This document shows positions 35,189 through 44,068 of a stretch of DNA of 64,000 bases, in pieces (positions within the stretch are counted from its first letter, which is position 1; every line of letters begins with the position of its first letter). Made by a program: the position numbers and the translations under genes. Source of the DNA: Paenibacillus nasutitermitis (GTDB lineage Bacteria; Bacillota; Bacilli; Paenibacillales; Paenibacillaceae); NCBI RefSeq assembly GCF_014641075.1, contig NZ_BMHP01000004.1:558001-622000 (forward strand). The letters run 5' to 3'. Below the pieces are notes generated by a model, which saw only the letters and a list, made by a program, of their open reading frames with translations, was not told where the DNA came from and ran no database searches.

Positions 35189-36226
35189 GTGCATGCAGGA
35201 AAGAAGAACCGGTTTATCATTTTATTGATTAGTTTGATGATGTTGACCTTGATTGCCGCGGCATGCGGAAACGGAAACGACAATAAATCCGGCAGCAATA
35301 ATACTGGCGGCAGCACGAGCGATAACGCTGGCAGTACCGCCGGCAATACCGCTGACGCAAATAGCTCAGGAACGGAGCCGTCGACTGCAGAAAGAACAAT
35401 GACGGACGGCCTTGGGCACGAGGTTAACATTCCGGCGAATCCCGAGCGGATCATTGCTTCCTATCTGGAAGATTATCTGGTTACGCTGGGCGTGAAGCCG
35501 GCGGCACAATGGACGGTAGCGAACGGGATTCAGGAATACCTGCAGGACACTTTGAAAGGCATTCCTACCATTCCCTACGACTTGCCTTACGAGGCTGTTA
35601 CAAGCTTTAATCCGGATCTGATCATTATTGGCGGAAACGGTGCGGTAGAAGGGGATAAATACACACAATACAACAAAATTGCTCCTACATTTGTCCTTGG
35701 AGACGAAGTTAACGGCGACTGGCGCAAAGCGCTGCTGAAGGTGGGGGAAGTCCTCGGCAAAAGCGAGGAGGCTCAGAAGGCGCTCGATGAATACAATGCC
35801 AAAGCTGCGGATGCCAAGGCAAAGATTCAGGAAGCGACCGGTGGAACCAAATCGGCGGCGGCCATTTGGCTGGTCAACAAGCAATTTTTTGTAGTCAGCG
35901 ATAAATTGTCCAGCGGAGCGGTTCTGTATCAGGATCTTGGCGTGGCTGTACCTGAAGCGGTGAAGAAGCTTTCCGAGTCCGCCGCGGCGAGCTGGAACCC
36001 GATCTCGCTGGAGGCGCTGGCACAGATGGATACGGATTATATCTTCCTCGTGAACAGCGACGAAGAAACGGGGTCTGAAGCGCTCAAGGATCCGCTCTGG
36101 AAGAATATCCCCGCTGTAGCAAGCGGTAACGTCTTCCAATTCAACAGGAACAGCACCTGGTTGTATTATGGAGCCACTGCCAACTCCAAGACAATTGATC
36201 ATGTATTGGAAAGTATTGTGAAATAA
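35189..36226 (+). CDS. Iron-siderophore ABC transporter substrate-binding lipoprotein
   Basis: 345 aa from a GTG start with AAGGGGG upstream. The signal peptide ends in a lipobox (LTLIAAACG), followed by a low-complexity Ser/Asn/Gly/Thr linker to about residue 70. The mature domain has the periplasmic-binding-protein-2 fold of FhuD/FecB proteins: ANPERIIASYLEDYLVTLGV, SFNPDLIIIGG and LEALAQMDTDYIFLVNSDEE. It captures ferric siderophore on the cell surface. The partner permeases and ATPase are not here, so it works with genes elsewhere. The Fur box in its promoter supports the iron role. Confidence 0.92.
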   Translation: MHAGKKNRFIILLISLMMLTLIAAACGNGNDNKSGSNNTGGSTSDNAGSTAGNTADANSSGTEPSTAERTMTDGLGHEVNIPANPERIIASYLEDYLVTLGVKPAAQWTVANGIQEYLQDTLKGIPTIPYDLPYEAVTSFNPDLIIIGGNGAVEGDKYTQYNKIAPTFVLGDEVNGDWRKALLKVGEVLGKSEEAQKALDEYNAKAADAKAKIQEATGGTKSAAAIWLVNKQFFVVSDKLSSGAVLYQDLGVAVPEAVKKLSESAAASWNPISLEALAQMDTDYIFLVNSDEETGSEALKDPLWKNIPAVASGNVFQFNRNSTWLYYGATANSKTIDHVLESIVK

Positions 36227-36241
36227 GACATAGCATTCAAA

Positions 36242-36281
36242 GGATGTCCTTATGCCAAATATGGCTGGGGCATCTTTTTTT
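36242..36281 (+). terminator. Terminator after the siderophore-binding gene
   Basis: GATG-T-CC...GCC pairs with GGC...GG-CATC and is followed by TTTTTTT, 15 bases after the stop codon. Confidence 0.8.
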
Positions 36282-36436
36282 AGTTATCCACTTGTGGATA
36301 GAAAGAAACAGGTTGTTGATTATACCGGTGTTCATTACAATAAGCGTTGAAGCCGCAAAGGAAAGACAACTGGCGGCAGGATGGAAACGAGCGGCTGAAG
36401 CATTGCAAATCAGATTGCTTAGGGGGAATGAATGGA

Positions 36437-37927
36437 ATGAAGCAGCCCAATATTCTGCTCATAATGTGCGACCAGCTGCGGGCAGACAGCATCGGCGCAC
36501 TTGGGAACGGCATCGTCAGGACGCCGAATATGGACCGGTTGGTGCAGCGCGGACTCACCTATAACAAAGCGTACTCCACCTGCCCGGTGTGCGTGCCGGC
36601 CAGGTATACGATCCGAACGGGAAGAGAACCCTACACGACGGGATATTACGAAAACGGCGGACCTCATCTTTCAGAAGAGCAGCCGTTGGACCCCGAGGAG
36701 CGGTGCGGGGACTACTTGCCGCGGACAATGAGAGCCATGGGTTACAGAACGTTCGGCGTGGGGAAGTTTCATACGAATCCATGGAACGAGGAACTGGGGT
36801 ATGACGTTCAACTGCGAAGCGAAGAGCTGATGGATACCAAGGAACAGTGGCGTGGGGATGATTACGCGAGATTCATTGCCGATCACCATCCGGAATACAG
36901 TCATATCGAACAGCTGCATGGTGAGCGCACGGACATGTATTACATGCCCCAGACCAGTCCGCTTCCGGCAGCGCTTACCGTGGAAGCATGGGCGGCGGAC
37001 CGGGCGGTCGAGCAGATTCGGGCGGGCGGGGACGGGCGCCCCTACTTCGGATTCGTTTCGTTTATCGGACCCCATCCGCCGCTTGCTCCACCCGTTCCGT
37101 TCAATCGGATGTACAATCCCGATGCAATGCCGAATCCCGTCCGGGGCGATCTGGAGACGGACTTCATGGATGAACAGCTGGCCTGGATGAATTATCTCAT
37201 CTGGGCGGAGGATATTGACGATCCCCGTGCACGTGCGCTGAAAGCCCGTTATTATGGCGAAATCTCATACATTGACCAATGTCTCGGGAAGATCCTTGAT
37301 GCTGTAGAGAGCGCTCCCGATGCGGATAACACGCTGATCGTTTTTGTGAGCGACCATGGGGATCATATGGGGGATCATCGTGCCTGGCAGAAGGAAAGCT
37401 TCTTCGAAGCGTCTGCCCGCGTGCCGTTTCTGGTGAGCTGGCCTGCCCGGCTGCCCGCAGGGGAAAGCAGGGATGATCTCGTCTGCCTGACCGATCTGTT
37501 CGCTATCTTCACCCATGCGGCCGGAAGCACACAGACCAGAGATGGGGTAGACGTGCTCGCAGGCGTGGCGAAACAGGCGGCTCCCAGAGAATTCTTGTTC
37601 GGCTGGTATGGCAGACCGGGGACACCGGCCTTTAAGGTCATGGTCAGAGACAAGGATTGGAAGTATATTTACTTGTCCAATGGCGGCCGCGAGCAGCTGT
37701 TCCATCTTAAGGAAGACCAGAACGAGCTTGTCCAGCTGGCGGAGCTTCAACCAGAGACCTTGTCAAGACTCAGACAAGCCGCTGTCGATGAAATCAACCG
37801 GCATGAAGCGATGGCTGAGGCCCTTGCAGTCGGCAGGTTAAGGAGCTTTCCCTTTGAGGCGAGACCGCTGGTCAGAGTCAGACAATTTAACGCAGCAAGA
37901 GGCGTGGATGACTTTATGGTTAACTAA
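36437..37927 (+). CDS. Sulfatase-family hydrolase (Cys-type, FGly-dependent)
   Basis: 496 aa from the ATG at 36437 (AGGGGG ten bases upstream; an ATG at 36428 is too close to it). The sulfatase signature C-x-P-x-R is present as C52-V-P-A-R56, within STCPVCVPARYTIRTG. Metal ligands are expected in MCDQLRAD and SDHGDHMGDH, and GVGKFH supplies the Lys/His pair. The Cys must be converted to formylglycine by a separate enzyme. No signal peptide is visible, so it is probably cytoplasmic. It may hydrolyse sulfate or phosphonate esters. It is monocistronic. Confidence 0.9.
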   Translation: MKQPNILLIMCDQLRADSIGALGNGIVRTPNMDRLVQRGLTYNKAYSTCPVCVPARYTIRTGREPYTTGYYENGGPHLSEEQPLDPEERCGDYLPRTMRAMGYRTFGVGKFHTNPWNEELGYDVQLRSEELMDTKEQWRGDDYARFIADHHPEYSHIEQLHGERTDMYYMPQTSPLPAALTVEAWAADRAVEQIRAGGDGRPYFGFVSFIGPHPPLAPPVPFNRMYNPDAMPNPVRGDLETDFMDEQLAWMNYLIWAEDIDDPRARALKARYYGEISYIDQCLGKILDAVESAPDADNTLIVFVSDHGDHMGDHRAWQKESFFEASARVPFLVSWPARLPAGESRDDLVCLTDLFAIFTHAAGSTQTRDGVDVLAGVAKQAAPREFLFGWYGRPGTPAFKVMVRDKDWKYIYLSNGGREQLFHLKEDQNELVQLAELQPETLSRLRQAAVDEINRHEAMAEALAVGRLRSFPFEARPLVRVRQFNAARGVDDFMVN

Positions 37928-38062
37928 CCCCAGTTCAGCGGGGAAAAGGTGGCACACCAAGAATCTGGCTCAGGGCGAGAGTGGACGGTTGGTCTGTCTC
38001 TTCCAACGGATTCTTGCCAATACGCCGACGCCGGTCAATTTGAACCCCGCCCTGAGTAAATC

Positions 38063-38100
38063 AGGAAGACGCTTCGCCTGCAGGGGAGAAGCGTCTTCCT
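38063..38100. terminator. Hairpin between convergent sulfatase and catalase genes
   Basis: AGGAAGACGCTTC and GAAGCGTCTTCCT form a perfect 13-bp stem with a 12-base loop. There is no long T-run, but its position between two converging genes suggests a shared transcription end. Confidence 0.6.
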
Positions 38101-38203
38101 GGTTGATCGGGATGTTGTCACTACAGAGCCATCCGCAATATTCAAGCGATGTTGCGTTCAAGCAGCGGTATGACCACATCTGCACATGGGGTCTATGCCT
38201 CGC

Positions 38204-39661
38204 CTACAGCTGCGGGGGCACCGCAAGACCCAGTCCTTCCGCAACGCGCCGTCCGTATTCGGGGTCTGCTTTGTAGAAGTGGCCGATCTGGCGCAGCTTG
38301 ATTTCATCCTTCTCCACTGGCGCCATGGCACCGACAATGTTCTGGATTAAACGGGTCCGTTCCTCTTCGCTCATTAGGCGGTACAGATCGCCGGGCTGCG
38401 TATAATGATCATGCTCGTCGTACGCTACGCTTGCCGCCAGGCCGGATACCGGGTAAGCGGCCGGCTTGCTATCAGGCGACTCGGTTGGTCCCCCGTAGCT
38501 GTTGGGCTCGTAATAGACGGAGCCGCCGCCATTATGGTCAAAGCGCATTTGGCCATCGCGCTGATAATGGTTCACTTCATTACGCGGACGGTTAACCGGC
38601 AGCGCCTGGTGGTTGGCTCCGACGCGATAACGGTGCGCATCGGCATAGGCGAACAAGCGGCCCTGGAGCATTTTGTCAGGTGATACTTCGATGCCCGGTA
38701 CAAGGGTGCCCGGCGAGAAGGTAGCCTGCTCCACCTCGGCGAAATAATTGTCCGGATTACGGTCGAGCACCATGCGCCCGACTTCGATTAGCGGATAATC
38801 CTTCTGTGACCATACTTTCGTTACATCGAAAGGATCAAAGCGGTACGTATCGGCATCCTCAAGCGGCATAATCTGTACGTACAGCTTCCATGCGGGGAAA
38901 TCCCCGTTCTTGATGGCGTTAAACAAATCCTCGGTATGATGATCGGGATTTTCGCCCGCAAGCCGGGTGCCCACTTCCTCAGTCAGATTGCTGATTCCCT
39001 GTTCGGTCTTGAAGTGGTATTTCACCCATACGGCGTTTCCTTCATGATTCACCCATTTGAAGGTGTGGCTGGAGAAACCGTGCATATGGCGGAAGGTGGC
39101 GGGAATGCCGCGGTCTGACATGAGAATGGTAACCTGATGGAGAGATTCCGGCGACAGCGACCAGAAATCCCAAACGGCAGTAGGATTCTTCAAATGAGTG
39201 GCAGGATGGCGTTTCTGCGTATGGATAAAGTCCGGAAATTTGATGGCATCTCGGATAAAGAACACCGGGGTATTATTGCCAACCAGATCGTAATTGCCTT
39301 CCTCAGTATAAAATTTAAGAGCAAAGCCGCGCGGATCGCGGACGGAATCGGCCGAGCCGCTCTCGCCGGCTACGGTAGAGAAACGGGCGAACATGGGGGT
39401 GCGTTTGCCCACCCCGGAAAGAAAGCTTGCTTTGGTATAGCTCGAAACATCAGCCGTCACTTCAAAGTATCCATGCGCCCCGGCGCCTTTGGCATGAACA
39501 ACCCGCTCGGGAACCCGTTCCCGGTTGAAATGGGCCAGTTTATCCAATAGGTGAACATCCTGAATCAGCGTGGGCCCGCGCGAGCCTGCCGTCATGGAAT
39601 TCTGATTATCTCCTACTGGTGCTCCCCAGCTTGTGGTAAGCTTATTATTGCCTTGGTTCAT
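38204..39661 (-). CDS. katA: Heme catalase (KatA type)
   Basis: 485 aa from the ATG at 39661 behind an AGAGGTG ribosome binding site; the frame also allows a GTG 12 bases upstream. The catalytic His lies in [16 protein letters not shown], the distal Asn region is [20 protein letters not shown], and the proximal heme Tyr is in [14 protein letters not shown]. The size is that of a small-subunit clade catalase. It dismutates hydrogen peroxide in the cytoplasm. Two PerR-type boxes just upstream indicate peroxide-inducible control. Confidence 0.95.
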   Translation of the reverse strand: MNQGNNKLTTSWGAPVGDNQNSMTAGSRGPTLIQDVHLLDKLAHFNRERVPERVVHAKGAGAHGYFEVTADVSSYTKASFLSGVGKRTPMFARFSTVAGESGSADSVRDPRGFALKFYTEEGNYDLVGNNTPVFFIRDAIKFPDFIHTQKRHPATHLKNPTAVWDFWSLSPESLHQVTILMSDRGIPATFRHMHGFSSHTFKWVNHEGNAVWVKYHFKTEQGISNLTEEVGTRLAGENPDHHTEDLFNAIKNGDFPAWKLYVQIMPLEDADTYRFDPFDVTKVWSQKDYPLIEVGRMVLDRNPDNYFAEVEQATFSPGTLVPGIEVSPDKMLQGRLFAYADAHRYRVGANHQALPVNRPRNEVNHYQRDGQMRFDHNGGGSVYYEPNSYGGPTESPDSKPAAYPVSGLAASVAYDEHDHYTQPGDLYRLMSEEERTRLIQNIVGAMAPVEKDEIKLRQIGHFYKADPEYGRRVAEGLGLAVPPQL

Positions 39662-39705
39662 AAATCCAATCACCTCTTTCGTATAATAAATCTACTATAG
39701 TCTAT

Positions 39706-39722
39706 TTGATAATTATTATCAA
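39706..39722. promoter_or_regulatory. PerR/Fur-type box near the catalase start
   Basis: TTGATAATTATTATCAA is a perfect 8-1-8 palindrome, 45 bases upstream of the catalase ATG. Confidence 0.75.
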
Positions 39723-39740
39723 TAAGAAACAAATATTAAT

Positions 39741-39755
39741 TTATAATTATTATAA
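39741..39755. promoter_or_regulatory. PerR box (exact consensus)
   Basis: TTATAATTATTATAA matches the PerR consensus TTATAATnATTATAA at every defined position. It lies 80 bases upstream of the catalase ATG. Confidence 0.88.
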
Positions 39756-39790
39756 TTAAATATTGGTAATGCAGCGGTAATAAAAGAAAA

Positions 39791-39838
39791 AGACTGGAGC
39801 ACGCGCAATATCTCTGCGTGTTCCAGTCTATTTTTTTT
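39791..39838. terminator. Terminator downstream of the padR gene
   Basis: AGACTGGAGCACGC and GCGTGTTCCAGTCT form a 14-bp stem with one G-T pair around an 11-base loop. T-rich DNA lies on both flanks, so it can work in both directions. It separates padR from the catalase promoter. Confidence 0.88.
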
Positions 39839-39847
39839 GAGACGGGT

Positions 39848-40375
39848 TTAACCCCGGAGATGAATCAGCAATTGCTGCAGCCAGTTGATGTCGCATTTTA
39901 TGGACTGGTAAGCATGCTCTGTGATTAGCCGGACCGGATCTCTTTGTTCTGGCGGAATACCCGGGAATTCCGGATTTGCCTGTTCAATCCTGTGAATGTC
40001 TTTTTCCCGTTTGGCAATCGCTTCTTCAATAAGGTAAGCAAGCTTGCTTTTGTCTATTTTATCCAGGAACAGCAGGGACGAATATAAGGATTGAATTGTT
40101 GTGAAGTTTTGGAATATCGCGTAGATCTCTTCTTCGAGCGCTTTACGGCCTGCATCCGTGATCCCGTAGGTTGTTTTCTCGGGACGGTTTTCGGACTGGA
40201 TGACTTTGATTTTCTGGATTAATCCTTTTTTGGCCAGGATATCAAAATGATAATATAGCGTTCCATCATTGATGGCGATGTTGTTATCCAGAGGTTTGAG
40301 AACCATCTTCTTGATGTCATAGGGATGATGCTCCCCTTCGCTCAAGGTTCCAAGGATGAAGATTTGAAGCGACAT
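39848..40375 (-). CDS. PadR-family transcriptional regulator
   Basis: 175 aa, minus strand. The N-terminal PadR winged helix (SLQIFILGTLSEGEHHPYDI, then NDGTLYYHFDILAKKGLI) is followed by the YGITDAGRKALEEE wing and a C-terminal helical dimerisation region with a long predicted coiled helix (LAYLIEEAIAKREKDIHRIE). It has a GGAGGGG ribosome binding site. It lies 72 bases downstream of an ABC-2 type exporter gene, the usual target of PadR regulators, although padR more often comes first. Confidence 0.92.
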   Translation of the reverse strand: MSLQIFILGTLSEGEHHPYDIKKMVLKPLDNNIAINDGTLYYHFDILAKKGLIQKIKVIQSENRPEKTTYGITDAGRKALEEEIYAIFQNFTTIQSLYSSLLFLDKIDKSKLAYLIEEAIAKREKDIHRIEQANPEFPGIPPEQRDPVRLITEHAYQSIKCDINWLQQLLIHLRG

Positions 40376-40447
40376 GCGACCCCTCCTACAAGTTCTAAGG
40401 GAGCGGACAGGACTTGCAACTTGCCTGTCAGCCCCATTAGTCCTATT

Positions 40448-41587
40448 TTACATGAAAAGAGGCTGCGGTGCAGATTTGCTGGCCCCTTTGAATTGATGGA
40501 TCACCACATTCAAGATCAAGGCCGCGGCGCCGACAAGACCGAGCCCGAGCAGCAGCTCCGCTGTACGGCCTCCGCCGAAGAGCAGATTATAATCCAGCTG
40601 GACGGTATAGTACATGACGGAGATATGACTGAGCCCCTTGAAGAAACCGGGCATCATCACTTGCGGCAGAACGGCGCCGCTGCTGATCGTTTGAGCCAGC
40701 AGGAGCGGCAGGTTCAGCAGCATGCCGCCTTGGCCGAGCAGCAGGCAGAAGACGCTAGTAAATTGGATGGCGGCGAACAATTCCAGTGCATGCACCAGCC
40801 ACATTTTAACAAAAACTTCCCCTCCATAACCGTGGATAGCGAAATAGATGGTCAGTCCGACAAGAGGTGCGATTAAAGCCAGCAGGACATGGACTCCCTG
40901 CAAAGCGAAGAAGGCCTTCCATTTCCCCAGTTTGCCTTTAAGCTGGTTTAACGCGCCGACAGCCATCATGGAATAGATCATGGCGCCGACGTAGGTGGCC
41001 ATGGTCAGAAACATCGGGGCCATCTGATTATGCATGCCGTCAGGCTGCGGATTGGAAATGATCATATCGGGCGCCACTTTGGTCATGACGCCTTCTGCCA
41101 TCTGCTCCGACTGGTCCTTGGGCACCTGCATAGTTTGCAGAATTCCCTGGATACTTTGACTCTGCACTTGTGCGCTGATTTTAGCCGTGATCTGGTCAGC
41201 CACGCTTTGTACGGTACTGTTGGTTGCGGCCGGATTGGACTGGTTCAGGTAGAAATCAAGCTTAACCTGCTCCCCCTGGCTGGACAGCTTCTGAGTGAAG
41301 TCAGCGGGGATATGCATAATAAAATGAATGCTGCGATCCTCCAGCTGCTGCCGGGCATCCTCCAGCGATTGACCGGTAATGACATGAAAAGGAAGCTCTT
41401 TCTGAATTTGTTTCGCGATTTCCATTCCCTGCTGCTGATCGTCGTTCACGATAGCGACCGAAATATCCGGGATGTTCCTGGGAATTGCACTGTACCCGGA
41501 CATGAATATGCCGATCATAATGACTTGGTAAAAAACGATCATAAAGATACCGCTGATGATGCCTTTATGTGCTAAAAATGATTTCAT
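40448..41587 (-). CDS. YhgE/Pip-like ABC-2 type membrane protein
   Basis: 379 aa. One helix near the N-terminus (GIFMIVFYQVIMIGIFMSGY) is followed by a large extracytoplasmic domain to about residue 190. The domain has SVAIVNDDQQQGMEIAKQIQ and helical repeats rich in Gln and Ser. About five helices complete the C-terminal half. The pattern matches the DUF3533/YhgE-Pip ABC-2 permease families. No ATPase gene is adjacent. It may export a lipid, peptide or toxic compound under the adjacent PadR regulator. It is transcribed with padR on the minus strand. Confidence 0.82.
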   Translation of the reverse strand: MKSFLAHKGIISGIFMIVFYQVIMIGIFMSGYSAIPRNIPDISVAIVNDDQQQGMEIAKQIQKELPFHVITGQSLEDARQQLEDRSIHFIMHIPADFTQKLSSQGEQVKLDFYLNQSNPAATNSTVQSVADQITAKISAQVQSQSIQGILQTMQVPKDQSEQMAEGVMTKVAPDMIISNPQPDGMHNQMAPMFLTMATYVGAMIYSMMAVGALNQLKGKLGKWKAFFALQGVHVLLALIAPLVGLTIYFAIHGYGGEVFVKMWLVHALELFAAIQFTSVFCLLLGQGGMLLNLPLLLAQTISSGAVLPQVMMPGFFKGLSHISVMYYTVQLDYNLLFGGGRTAELLLGLGLVGAAALILNVVIHQFKGASKSAPQPLFM

Positions 41588-41621
41588 ATCTCCACTCCAT
41601 CTCTCTATACTTTGTTTTAAA

Positions 41622-41637
41622 TACTTTAATTAGAGTA
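41622..41637. promoter_or_regulatory. Probable PadR operator upstream of the exporter gene
   Basis: TACTTTAATTAGAGTA is a 16-bp inverted repeat with one mismatched base pair. It lies 35 bases upstream of the minus-strand start at 41587. PadR binding is inferred from the operon arrangement. Confidence 0.4.
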
Positions 41638-41729
41638 ATTTATTTTATGGTTATTGTCAATGTTCCATTCTCGTTTCAAAAAAAAGCGTTCGGGTATTTC
41701 CCGGTTCGAATTGGAGTGCCAGGTCATGC

Positions 41730-41770
41730 AAAAAAATCCGTTACCCTTTGGGAAACAAGGTTTACGGATT
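41730..41770 (-). terminator. Terminator of the minus-strand MFS gene
   Basis: Read on the minus strand, AATCCGTAAACC and GGTAACGGATT form an imperfect stem and are followed by TTTTTT, about 140 bases after the MFS stop. Confidence 0.75.
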
Positions 41771-41913
41771 GAACGCAGACCGTGCAAAATGGCCGGGATT
41801 TCGCCCAAGGTGGCTCGTAGTTGGTACATGCCCGCCCTATAAGAGAGTGTTTCTGGAACGGTTTATGATATGGCGCCGCGCCCTCCGAGAACATTAAATC
41901 GGATTCCGGCGGC

Positions 41914-43170
41914 TTAACGCGCTGGCGACCGGCGCCGCCCCGCTGCTCCGCGGGATCCGGGTGCCTGGCCCTTTTCGCCGGGGCGGATGGCGATTAAGGT
42001 AATGAAGGCGGCCACCAGAGCTGTTGACGCAAGAACCATGAACAGCAGCATCACCGATTTGTCCATGAGCAGCGCAATGATTGGCGGACCGACCGCGACC
42101 CCGATAAACCGCATGCTGCTGTACAAAGAGGTCACCGTGCCCCGCTGCTCTTTTTCAATCCCCTCCGTAATGAGGGCATCCAGACTGGGCAGCGCGGAAC
42201 CGATTCCCGCCGAAGCGGCAGCCAGCATCGCGACCATCCACCATGTATGGCTCCACTGTACCCACCCTAATATGAAAAGGCCGGCAGCTGCGACAAGCAA
42301 TCCGGTGAAACATGTCCATTTCATGACCACTTTATTTTCGCCGATCCATTTGCCGCTCAGATAGGAGGCCAGGCAGAGGCAGGCAAGCGGTACTGCCAGC
42401 ACAAGCCCCTTCATGATCGAACTCATTCCGCGTGTTTCCAGCGTCTCGGACAAATAAAACAGACTTCCGAAAATGACAAACATACAAATGCCGCCCATGG
42501 CAAAAATGCCGTACAGCCATTTTTTTTCCTTCAGAATGGAGCCGATGGACCGCAAAAACGTACGGATTCCCGTATCCGCTGTTTGCTGCTCTTCTTTGGA
42601 AGGGGCTTTCACCAGGAAAAGGACCAGCCCAAAGGAGAGCATGCTGAATATAGGAATGGCGAAGAACGGGATATACCATGCCCATATTGCCAGAGCCGCG
42701 CCCAGAATGGGACTTAGCACCTTGCCGAAGGTGTTGGACGTCTCCACGATGCCCAGACCGCTGCTGACATCCTCATTCTTCTTGAATAAATCCCCGACCA
42801 GGGGAATGACAACGGGGAAGCAGCCTGCCGATCCAAGCCCTTGGATTAACCGTGCCGTAATAATAAGACCATAGGCATGATCGGCCCAGACCGCTGCGAG
42901 TCCCGCGCCTGCCCCGGCCGCCGAAACCAGAATAAGTCCGGGAAGAATGACGGCTTTGCGGCTGAATCTGTCCGATAAATAGCCGGCCAGTGGAATGAAC
43001 AGAATCGCCACTGCGGCGTAAACGGTAATAATCAGGCTGGCCTTGAAGGGACTGATGCCAAGCGCCTTCTGCATCGCTGGCAGAACAGGGATCAGCATGG
43101 AGTTTGCCAGCGTCATGGTTAAGGGTATGGAAGCGATTGAAAGTAAATCCCACTTTTTTTTGGCTTCCAT
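41914..43170 (-). CDS. MFS transporter (multidrug/proton antiporter type)
   Basis: 418 aa from the ATG at 43170 (GGAGAAGGAGA upstream); the frame is open 42 bases further. Twelve membrane helices are predicted. The loop 2-3 motif GYLSDRFSRKAVILPGL is a motif A variant, and the helix 4 segment ITARLIQGLGSAGCFPV matches motif B of DHA1-type exporters. The C-terminal tail is unusually Arg- and Gly-rich (GSRGAAGRRRSPAR). It probably exports drugs or metabolites, substrate unknown. It is transcribed alone on the minus strand. Confidence 0.9.
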   Translation of the reverse strand: MEAKKKWDLLSIASIPLTMTLANSMLIPVLPAMQKALGISPFKASLIITVYAAVAILFIPLAGYLSDRFSRKAVILPGLILVSAAGAGAGLAAVWADHAYGLIITARLIQGLGSAGCFPVVIPLVGDLFKKNEDVSSGLGIVETSNTFGKVLSPILGAALAIWAWYIPFFAIPIFSMLSFGLVLFLVKAPSKEEQQTADTGIRTFLRSIGSILKEKKWLYGIFAMGGICMFVIFGSLFYLSETLETRGMSSIMKGLVLAVPLACLCLASYLSGKWIGENKVVMKWTCFTGLLVAAAGLFILGWVQWSHTWWMVAMLAAASAGIGSALPSLDALITEGIEKEQRGTVTSLYSSMRFIGVAVGPPIIALLMDKSVMLLFMVLASTALVAAFITLIAIRPGEKGQAPGSRGAAGRRRSPAR

Positions 43171-43455
43171 GTCGTTCTCCTTCTCCAGTGAGTTTATGGG
43201 TTTAGTCGACAATAAAAGCGGCTCATGCGTTCGTACAAGCTTAACCGGAACAAGAGAGGTTTATGCACATGGAGCGGCAATTTCAATTGGCATTAGCTTG
43301 AGGTGAATGGCGGGCAATGCAGGGATAAGTTAATGTTCAGACCCGGAGCCCATGCTCCGGGATATTGACGTTTGCGGAAGATGGCAAGCATAATGAAAGA
43401 CAAAGCGCTGCATCCTGACGCAGGGCTTGCCAATGGAATGGAGGAGAAGCGAGTC

Positions 43456-44049
43456 ATGCGCAAACTGGTTTTTTTTATCGGCGGAGCCGGCGCGGGAAAA
43501 ACAACCGTCGCCAAGGCGTTGGCTGCCAGGCGGCATGCCGCCTTGTTTGATATGGACACGCTGTCCAGACCGGCGTCGGAGGCGATTATGAGGCTTGCCG
43601 GGCTTGATCCGAATGACCGCGATTCTCCGGTCTACAAGGCATATTGCCGGGATTTGGGGTACAGGCTGACAATGGACGCGGCTTTGGAAAATGTGGAAAT
43701 CGGCAGCGATGCTTATGTTATCGGGCCATTCACCAAGGAAACGGAGGACCCGCATTGGCTGGAGCGGGAGCTTGCCGCTATCGGAGCGTCGCTTGCGGAT
43801 GTGGAGGTCAAGGTTATCTTCGTAACGCTCGAAGGGGAAGGGCTTTACCGTCAGCGGATTCAGGAGAGAGGCTCCGTCCTGGATGGCTGGAAGCTTGAGA
43901 ACTGGGGCTCATTCCGTAAGTCGCTTGTTCCGCGGGACACACGCTGGAATCTGCCGTCGTCATCCGTCCTTCATTATGACAATTCCGCTTCATGGAACGA
44001 AGGCCGGATAACGCAGCTTGAGCATTTTATATATGGAGAAGGTAGTTGA
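43456..44049 (+). CDS. P-loop kinase-like protein
   Basis: 197 aa from the ATG at 43456 (GGAGGAGAAG upstream). Walker A is at the N-terminus (FFIGGAGAGKTTVAKAL), followed by the kinase-like Asp-Met-Asp (LFDMDTLSRP). A lid-like Arg-rich segment (LYRQRIQERGSVLDGW) is near residue 140. This is the pattern of AAA_33-type small-molecule or nucleotide kinases. The substrate is unknown. It runs convergent to the cidB-like gene with only 19 bases between stops. Confidence 0.85.
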   Translation: MRKLVFFIGGAGAGKTTVAKALAARRHAALFDMDTLSRPASEAIMRLAGLDPNDRDSPVYKAYCRDLGYRLTMDAALENVEIGSDAYVIGPFTKETEDPHWLERELAAIGASLADVEVKVIFVTLEGEGLYRQRIQERGSVLDGWKLENWGSFRKSLVPRDTRWNLPSSSVLHYDNSASWNEGRITQLEHFIYGEGS

Positions 44050-44068
44050 GAACAAGCCATTACAGGTC

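Larger units (their letters stand above)
41588..41913. other. Intergenic region with operator and MFS terminator
   Basis: About 330 bases. The exporter promoter with a palindrome lies at 41622-41637, and the MFS terminator at 41730-41770. No gene is supported; the frames present have no ribosome binding site or family resemblance. Confidence 0.6.
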
